Below are positions 57,176-64,000 of a DNA stretch of 64,000 nucleotides, piece by piece; the stretch's first letter is position 1; each line of letters begins with the position of its first letter. Below the pieces are notes generated by a model, which was not told the origin of the DNA, did not search any database, and worked only from the letters and a program-made list of their open reading frames with translations. The stretch is taken from positions 106,516,001-106,580,000 of the forward strand of contig JBITNC010000001.1 of NCBI GenBank assembly GCA_050084985.1. The letters are read 5' to 3'. Made by a program: the position numbers and the translations under genes. The DNA comes from Nageia nagi. Taxonomy: Eukaryota; Pinophyta.

Positions 57176-58243
57176 TTGAATCATATTTATGATGTGATCC
57201 ATGTAATATATGTATGTGCAAACTCACTGAATCAACAATCTATGTTGATGATGACTCAAGGCTCCAGAAATCTTCAAATTTATGTGAGGTCCAATAGAAA
57301 GGTCCTAAAAGATGACATTGGTAATAGTTTATGTTTAAAAATATTTAAATTTACATATTTATTAGAAGTATATTCATTTATTAATACAATTTAAACTATT
57401 TTTAGGTTCACTATTTTACAAATCTCTCAAGAATGTTGCAATAGTAGAATTTGCAGAAACCCTTGATAGGCAAGGGAAGAAAAAAGATGACTTTGGTATG
57501 TATTTTTTTCATTTTTTGCATCATTTTTTGGTATATATATTTCACTTTCTTTAATTTAATATTTTAAGATACTAAAACTAAGTTGTTATAATTTATGTTT
57601 TTGTAGCAAAGAAGAGAATAATAACAAACTTGAAACATGAATTTGGTGAAGGTTGGAGTGAGAAGAGAGTGTTACAATAGGAAAGCTTGAATTTGAAAAG
57701 GGTTAGAGATCATGTTAGATAAAAAGTGATGAAACTTCCCCTTGACCAAAGAAACTTAGCACAAAAATCAATTGACACCATAAGAAGGTATGAAATATTA
57801 TCATTGATATTTAATATTTGAACCTGATTAATTGATTTTTTTAGCATGCTACTAATTAATTATTTCATAAAAAAGTTTGGAAGATGCTACTAAAGAAATT
57901 AATCAAGGTGGATAAAAGGAAATTGTAAGGCTTGGAGATATTGAAAGAAAAAGCATTGAAGTCTCAACTTACCAAATTGGGATGCAGTATTATGTATCAA
58001 GCGATTAGTGGAAGGATGCAATATGTGGATATTTGATTTGTAAGTATATTTGCTACATGTAGTGATTTTCAATGATATATAATTTTTGAAAATGAATAGA
58101 TATATGGTTTTTAATATAGTACTAATTAATTTTTTTTTTTTTATATAATCGAGAGATTTCAATTGGTTTCTTGATGACAATGAACACCAATATGGCATCA
58201 CATATGGTTACCATGCCCTGAGGGATAGGCTAAATGCTAGTGT
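57176..58243 (+). other. Possible exons of an unrecognised, probably transposon-derived gene
   Basis: Plus-strand blocks separated by AT-rich, intron-like gaps: TQGSRNLQIYVRSNRKVLK (about 57257-57313), SLKNVAIVEFAETLDRQGKK (about 57425-57484), an alternating charged block with FGEGWSEKR and LKRVRDHVR then KLPLDQRNLAQKSIDTIR (57640-57790), DATKEINQGG and RLGDIERKSIEVSTYQIGM (about 57884-57988), and FLDDNEHQYGITYGYHALRD (58170-58229). Gap boundaries show AG before several blocks. I do not recognise the family. A few stops suggest decay. Confidence 0.35.
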
Positions 58244-58470
58244 AAGTAATTTTAATTATTTTAATTAATAAAGGAATATCATGAATTTCTTATAGGTGAT
58301 GCATATATTTTGTAAGTGTGATTGTACATTGTTTACAAATAAAATTGAGCATGCAAATAAATAAATAGGTAAATATCTACAAACCTAATATATCTATATT
58401 TGAGCTATGGATAGCAATTTATTCTTAATAGCAATGAACAAGATAACCAATTCAAAAATTTAAATGTAAT

Positions 58471-59188
58471 TGTACCAAACAAGACTGTGATTTGTATACT
58501 TACCTCACGGAACGTACCTGACAACGAAAGATGAAGATGTTGGCGATGTACTGATGATGAACTGCCCTTCCAAAAACATAGTAACCTGTGAGGATGCAAA
58601 AAGAGGACCGTAGGCAGTCCGTTTCAGAGATATTAGAGTGCCAACGATGTTCTTTCATTTGTAAAGGAGCATCTATGGCCTTCATTTGATGATTCTTGAT
58701 CTCTGAATCAAGTCCAAAACTTCGATATGGATGTCTCAGATAGCAGTGTGATATTAGAATAGATCATGGATGTCAGGATAGCTTGCAAAAGGAAGCACAC
58801 AAACCACACCCTTGTAGGTGGTACCAAGAGATACCTTAAGGGGTTGCCACTACAAGACCATACACGGGATCGTGTGTATCCTTGTTATGTGGACTTACTA
58901 TTAGATCCCTTATTTATATAGATAATAGATAATACAACCCATGGGTCAGCATACATCTACATAAACAAGGCTAATTCATAACATTCTAGATAAACACACC
59001 AATAAACAAGGTAATTTATACAATATTCAAGATAATTCATGCAATATTCAAGATAATCATTATAAGATTCACATTTAAGACAAACATTGATATTTTCACT
59101 TTAAGACATTCAAGACATATATTTAGACCAAGCATATTTTCATTAATTTATTGATTTAAAAACATAAATTCATTTTTATTTGTTAACA
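58471..59188 (-). repeat. Candidate 3' LTR of the gypsy derivative
   Basis: Minus strand TGTTAACAAATAAAAATG (59188) with TATA box TATATAAATAAG at about 58912-58923. The chosen end, GGTACA at 58471, is the most plausible CA terminus but has no second copy here to confirm it. Confidence 0.45.
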
Positions 59189-59585
59189 GATGCCCCACTT
59201 TGGATGTGAAATTGAAAGAAACATGAGGTGAGTTGAGATTTTTCATTCAAAGTAAAAACACAATATCATAGCAAATAATTTGATAAGCAATAATAAACAC
59301 TAACCATTCTAAACTTAAACAAAATCATGACAAAGCTTGTTAGTACTAGATATGGGTTGAGAAAACTCCCTTTTGATATTGCCTTGGGCATGCTTGCCCC
59401 TTGCATTTTGCCATAGAAGGTGATAGCTTGATTATCTGATAATCTAATAATCTTACCGCAACGTTGATGACTCGTGACAACAAACCTGACAACACACATG
59501 ATGATGACATGATAGACAACCTGACTACACATGACGACCTGCAGATGACCTGACCACACATGATGACTTGATGACAACTTGATAA

Positions 59586-59712
59586 GACCACATCACAAGA
59601 CAAGACATGATAACCATGGCAACACACATGACCACATCACAAGACAAGACATGACAACCATGACAACACACATGACCACACATGACCACACATGAACACA
59701 CATGACCACACA
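59586..59712. repeat. 44-bp duplication grading into ACACATGACC short repeat
   Basis: GACCACATCACAAGACAAGA at 59586 and 59630, then about six copies of ACACATGACC(AC) to 59712. Confidence 0.8.
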
Positions 59713-60236
59713 CAGGGGAGAGCTAAGTTCCACACAACTACAATGGAAGCTGAGACTTCGCACCAAGAGGCATGCTGTAGCTGCATAAGAACCAAACTTT
59801 GCAAAACAAATGATAAGCTAACAAGGGAGAGCTAAGTTCCACACAACTGCAATGGAAGCTGAGACTTCGCACCAAGATTTATGCTATAGTTGCATAAGAA
59901 CTGAACTCTGCAAAATAAATGATAAGATGATAAGTGGAGCTAAAACTCCACCAAGAGGCATGATAAGCTAGTAGGGGAGAGCTAAGTTCCACATAATTGC
60001 AATGGAAGCTGAGACTTCACACTAAGAGGCATGCTATAGTTGCATAAGAACTAAACTCTGCAAAACAAATGATAAGCTGATAAGTGGAGCTGAAACTCTG
60101 CCAAGAGGCATGATAAGCTAGTAGGGGAGAGCTAAGTTCCACACAACTGCAATGGAAGTTGAGACTTCACACCAAGAGGTATGCTGTAGTTGCATAAGAA
60201 TTGAACTTTGTAAAATAAATGATAAGCTGATAAGTG
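59713..60236. repeat. 109/150-bp tandem repeat
   Basis: GGGGAGAGCTAAGTTCCACA-type units with AGCTAAGTTC at 59721, 59830, 59980 and 60130 (spacings 109, 150, 150). The 150-bp form contains an embedded unit of the next array. Confidence 0.9.
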
Positions 60237-60482
60237 GAGTTGGAACTCCACCAAGAGGCATGATAAGCTGATAATGGGAGTTGGAACTCCACTAAGAGGC
60301 ATGATAAGCTGATAATGGGAGTTGGAACTCCACCAAGAGGTATGATAAGCTACTAATGGGAGCTGGAACTTCACCAATAGGCATGATAAGCTACTAATGG
60401 GAGCTAGAACTCTACCAATAGGCATGATAAGCTGATAATGGGAGCTGGAACTCCACCAAGAGGCATGATAAGCTGATAACAC
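60237..60482. repeat. 41-bp tandem repeat, six copies
   Basis: GGAACTCCACCAAGAGGCAT with GATAAGCTGATAATGGGAG; GGAACT-type starts at 60242, 60283, 60324, 60365, 60406 and 60447, exactly 41 bp apart. Confidence 0.95.
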
Positions 60483-60797
60483 AACCCTGCAAACATGAGA
60501 TTCAAAGCAATATTATCCTAGATATGACATTGGTCAAGCACCTATGATATATTCGTGATACTTGAATGAGTTGATTTACTAGAGAAAGGAACATGGGCGA
60601 TCCTTTCTAGTAGATTTAGAACACCGTTGATCTTCATCTAAGACCGCGAGTAGTTCTTTTCTTGAGGATTCATCAAAAATCATGAAGATCAGGCCCCTAT
60701 GAATCACCCCTAAATTCCAGATTGATACTTGGTTGCTTGTCCATGTACATTGAATGCTCAAATTGAAGTTGTCTTGGAGTGTGTGCCCTAACATTTC

Positions 60798-60805
60798 TAT
60801 AAAAG
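60798..60805 (+). promoter_or_regulatory. TATA box of the antisense mobile-domain gene
   Basis: TATAAAAG within CTATAAAAGGGGCC, 586 bp before the inferred ATG. The only strong plus-strand TATA box upstream of the gene. Confidence 0.6.
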
Positions 60806-61390
60806 GGGCCCCACTCTTCCTCATTTGGTCACATTGTCATTTTCAGAGCTGAGAGTATCTTAGAGCTTGGGAGACTGAGTCAGAGAGGTCTAGTTAGTGA
60901 TTTTGTTGCTATCATTAGGTGATATTTCCTACGTTGCCATGTTGCACACCATGGCCCTACCAATCACATGTCAGGATGGACATAGAACTACCTTGGTGGC
61001 CAATTCTCCTGCCAATCATTAGGTACACTGCATCTCTTACCTTTTCCTTGCTATGTTTTTGCTTGTCTTTAGATTTTAGCTACCCGCATACTAATTTTCC
61101 AAGTTGCCCCTAGGGTTTACCTATCGAATACCTTAGCCCATCATTTTTACCTTTTCATTCCATTTTCTAAATTTCTGGTATCATGGCTATACCATACTCA
61201 TCTGTATGAACCTATACCTCAAACTTTGTTGACCTCTGTGCATGGAAATAGGACCACTGGCAGTCCTTTTTGCCCTAGTTCAGACCATGGGTAGTCTTCT
61301 TTACTCATACTATTTTTTTGCTATTTTCATTTCATATCTAATATTGACTTTCTCTCTATCACTCTTTTCTTGCATAATCATTTGTACCTT

Positions 61391-63182
61391 ATGCAACCAT
61401 CTGGCAAGAGTGCTGCTTTTACCACTACCCAACAGTGGCCACAAACTGGTGAGGCTCGAAGTATTCTAGAGGATATTTCTTTTAGCTACCTAGCATTTGC
61501 TAATTATGTGTTTCATGATTGCAATATGCTGATAGCCCTGATGGAAAGGTGGGATCCAAACTCCAACACCTTTCACCTTCTGACTGGTGAGATCACAGTG
61601 ACACTAGAGGACATCTACAAGATCACTAGACTTCCTATCAAGGGGAGGCTAGTGAACATGGTTCCTGTTCCTATCCTAGAATAGGCAAAGGTATGGGCTA
61701 CATGGCTGACAGGGTCGGATGAAGTAAATCATAGGAAGAGGGGTGTGTCTCTAGTGAGACATGTGTCAGAGTATCCTCCAGCATGGGGTGACCTATGGAT
61801 GAGGCTCCTCATTACCTACCTTCTGGATGCTATTATCTACCCAGATAAGAGTAGTGAGACCTTCCCTGTGGGTATGGTTCCTATCATACAAGACATGATG
61901 ACACACAAGCAACAGTATGCATGGTGCCCTGCAATACTAGCATAGCTCTATCATGACCTCCATAGCTTTGCAGAGGTGGAGAGAGGGGGGAGACAGGTAG
62001 CTCATTCTATGATACTGTAGGTGTGGGTATATGATCACATCATCATTTCTAGACCAATGATGTTGCCCCTAGACCAGCCAGATGATGTACCCACCTGGCA
62101 ATGATGGGCAATGATAGAGGGATTAGGCTTCCCTAACATAGACCTAGAGGGATGGTAGGTGTGATTTGACCTACTACAGGAGGTGCAGATATACTAGCAT
62201 CCCTATTGGGGAGGTGTACCAGAGTGGGAGGACATACAGGAGATGGCATGGGTGAGACACCCTACATACATACAGGCACATAGGGAACTGGTGGAGTCGT
62301 ACAAGCTAGAGTTGGTACTCTATCAGTTCAACCTCTAGTAGGGTATACCAAGTGACTGTAGGATAGTGATGCGCTACTACTACAGCAGGCACCTCCTAAA
62401 GGACTATGAGCTAGTACCTGACTGGGACTCAGATTGGGAGTTCCCTAGTGAGGACTCTGACTATGGGGTCGATGATGACATAGATGGACTTGACCATACA
62501 GAGGATTACCTAGACTGGTGGAGGGAATGCTATCCTCACCACATAGATATTCATGATACCGACTCAGGTGACTATGCATGGGAGGATGAAGACATAGGGG
62601 ACATACAAACTAGATGGGACACTCCCTTTATGATAGGAGGGTGGGGAGGAGAGAGTAGCCTGACATATGCCTATGACACATCTCTAGATGTAGGTCATGA
62701 TGACAATGAGGAGACCGATCCAGACCAGGATGAGTATGAACCTGAGTATGAGACGGATACAGATTGGGAGGAGGAAGACTATGATGAGGATGATGATGGT
62801 AACTTATTTTCTCTTTTGCTTTGCTTTGATTTTCTACTTTCATGATATGCAAGAGACTAACATGATATGTCTATGCTATGTCATAGATCCTGAGGTCGAG
62901 ATGGCTAGGCTACGCAGTCAAATTGGCTAGAAAGATGTAGAGATTGTAGAGATATAGGGTTGTCTACAATTTAGAGGAGGGGATTATATTAGGATCTATC
63001 AAGACCTATAGGTAGCCAACAAAGAGATCAAAGCCCTCTATAAGCAGCTTCACTAGGCTGAGAGATAGATCGATGAGGAGAAGGCACACGCAGAGAAGTA
63101 TAAGGCATGGTGCGGGGGTGGCACATCTAGCAGGGCTACTAACTCTAGTGTATGGGTAGGGGGCTCTAGTAGGAGATTATAG
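61391..63182 (+). pseudogene. Plant mobile domain (PMD, aminotransferase-like) protein, two exons, 14 in-frame stops
   Basis: Exon 1 61391-62798, intron 62799-62886 (GT-AG, 88 bp), exon 2 62887-63182; splicing keeps one frame for 567 residues. Domain order: PMD start with DCNMLIALMERWDPNSNTFH, LLTGEITVTLEDIYKITRLP (about residues 48-85); VRHVSEYPPAWGDLWMRLLI and a YLLDAIIYP segment; MRYYYSRHLLKDYELVPDWD (about 326-345); a long Asp/Glu-rich tract (346-469); then a charged, coiled-coil-like C-terminus after the intron. PMD proteins occur in transposons and in silencing-related host genes. There are 14 premature stops (12 TAG, 2 TGA, no TAA) and no frameshift. It lies antisense to the flanking gypsy element. 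Confidence 0.8.
62799..62886 (+). other. Intron of the mobile-domain gene
   Basis: Begins GTAACTTATTTTC, ends TATGTCATAG; 88 bp, T-rich, phase 1. Removing it joins the acidic tract to an in-frame exon that would otherwise be out of reach. Confidence 0.65.
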
Positions 63183-63216
63183 GTCATTATATGTGATCTC
63201 ATCCAGTTGCATTATA

Positions 63217-63222
63217 AATAAA
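63217..63222 (+). promoter_or_regulatory. Poly(A) signal of the mobile-domain gene
   Basis: AATAAA 35 bp after the stop codon. Confidence 0.55.
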
Positions 63223-63540
63223 AACATTTTGATCATGATATATATATGAAACACAAATTTTGGTACCTGATTTGCTCTTGTGCATGTGCTTATGATGGAT
63301 GAAATTGATGTTCTATGATTCCTAAAAATGAATGCCAATGATACAACCTAAAATTCTGAGTTCTCACACTGCAGGTGGAATTGGAATCTTTTGACTTTCT
63401 CCTATTTTTCACTAAAAGAGGACCATCGATGGTCCTATTAGCATGAAATACAATGCTGATGCTCTTGTTATGATGTCATGAAGTCCCCCTTGATCTCTTC
63501 ACCATGACATCCGTTAGTGACCTGAACTGACTGTTAGCTT

Positions 63541-63558
63541 CTCTCTCTCTCTTTTTTT
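63541..63558 (-). repeat. Purine-rich run after the gag fragment
   Basis: Plus strand (CT)n then T(10); minus strand A-rich followed by GAGAGAGAGAG. It may mark the deletion junction that removed pol. Confidence 0.4.
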
Positions 63559-64000
63559 TTATATATATTTGATATTCCAAATGATACCTTCGGAGGGCCT
63601 GGAGCTCCCACCAGTGCTAGCCTCGCAAACATCTTCAAGGAAAATCATATTGACATGTTGTTCTTCCTCTGCATCTTTAACCTTTGCTGGACACACATAG
63701 AATCCATCTTCTATGAGCTTTTGTACTCTATCCCTAAGGTTTCCACACCAATTAGTAGCATGGCCCTTAGTCTGATGATACTCGCAATACCTATCTTCCT
63801 TATACCAAGCAGGTCTTTTTGCTGTAGGATCTTCTTCATGCTTAGGTAAGGGTTATAATAACCCTTTCGCCACAAGGTCTTTTAGGATATGTCTCGAAGG
63901 TATGGGAAATCTCACAAATTTCTTCTCTTTCGTCTCACTTGTCTTCTCAGCCACATGGATAGTTTTCTCCTTCTTTGGTGATTGTGATCTCTTATCCTTT
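63559..64000 (-). pseudogene. Ty3/gypsy gag C-terminal fragment with zinc knuckle
   Basis: A minus-strand frame from the window edge to TAA at 63561-63559 with one internal stop. It contains FVRFPIPSRHILKDLVAKG, then the knuckle YCEYHQTKGHATNWC (C-x2-H-x4-H-x4-C), NLRDRVQKLIEDGFY and NMIFLEDVCEAS. This CEYH...GH...C followed by LRDRVQKLIEDG is the gag end of plant gypsy elements, which packages RNA. In a complete element the protease would follow; here the frame ends and the antisense gene begins. Confidence 0.8.

Larger units (their letters stand above)
58471..64000 (-). mobile_element. Tat/Ogre-like Ty3/gypsy retrotransposon derivative, 3' part (runs off right edge)
   Basis: Reading on the minus strand from the right edge: gag zinc-knuckle fragment (64000-63559), an antisense gene with a plant mobile domain (63182-61391), a spacer, tandem-repeat arrays (60482-59586), a weak purine tract (59201-59189) and an LTR starting at 59188. 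Protease, RT, RNase H and integrase are absent, so it is a deletion derivative. Long 3' regions with antisense extra ORFs and tandem repeats are known for the Tat lineage (for example Grande and Ogre). The LTR 3' end is uncertain and the 5' LTR lies outside the window. Confidence 0.65.

Noticed and set aside
59266-59713. Several overlapping minus-strand frames rich in Ser, His, Val and Cys
   Set aside because: They overlap the ACACATGACC repeat in three frames at once, with no domain; openness follows from repeat composition.
60132-60482. 116-codon minus-strand open frame with repetitive YHASWWSS-type product
   Set aside because: It is a by-product of the 41-bp tandem array; 41 is not a multiple of three, so the frame rotates through the repeat and no stable peptide repeat is encoded.

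Overview
This window looks like repeat-dense nuclear DNA from a large-genome seed plant, most likely a gymnosperm such as a conifer. The reasons are the AT-rich sequence, many old nested Ty1/copia and Ty3/gypsy elements with LINEs and a CACTA transposon, several PPR-gene remnants of the P-L-S type, and a plant nuclear tRNA-Arg(CCT). The species cannot be named from the sequence. The only feature that looks intact as a host gene is the tRNA at 31251-31322. Nearly everything else is mobile DNA, mostly broken.

Layout 1-15 kb: a LINE lies on the minus strand (ORF1 start near 11628, ORF2 endonuclease 6763-6072, reverse transcriptase 2222 to the left edge). It is split by two LTR elements: a 3.8-kb non-autonomous copia-like element (2228-6066, TSD AAATG) whose single broken reading frame joins a copia gag start to an unknown acidic region, and a 3.7-kb element with no coding capacity (7655-11317). 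A foldback-like element with about 0.5-kb inverted arms follows (11890-14093), with a row of small palindromes in its centre.

15-24 kb: a complete but inactive copia element (15238-24093, TSD TCTAG, LTRs about 2% diverged). Its roughly 3-kb leader carries foreign DNA: a 67-codon exon of a SpoU/TrmH-type RNA 2'-O-methyltransferase embedded among PPR-gene fragments. The element sits in an older 188-bp tandem repeat that has an inverted copy on the far side.

24-33 kb: a degenerate PPR gene (about 26.0-26.9 kb), a second array of palindromes, a second minus-strand LINE (about 30255-27560) split by a perfect solo LTR (27999-28733, TSD AAAAG), the tRNA-Arg gene, and a SINE-like sequence. 33-42.6 kb: a 7.25-kb LTR element (33394-40646) with no pol but an antisense reading frame and a nested copia LTR. 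It abuts a minus-strand copia RT/RNase H remnant that carries a SINE with a perfect 19-bp target duplication.

42.6-53.3 kb: a copia 5' half (LTR, gag, protease, integrase) cut off by a CACTA element. The CACTA element holds a decayed minus-strand TNP2-type transposase, subterminal inverted repeats and a degenerate telomere-like array. 53.3-58.4 kb is mostly unrecognised, with a 216-bp tandem duplication and possible exons of an unknown gene. 58.4-64 kb is the 3' part of a minus-strand Ty3/gypsy element of Tat/Ogre-like design: a gag zinc-knuckle fragment at the right edge, then an antisense gene with a plant mobile domain (own TATA box, intron and poly(A) signal), tandem-repeat arrays, and a 3' LTR. 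That antisense gene has 14 in-frame stops, all TAG or TGA, and no frameshift, the pattern expected from methyl-cytosine decay.
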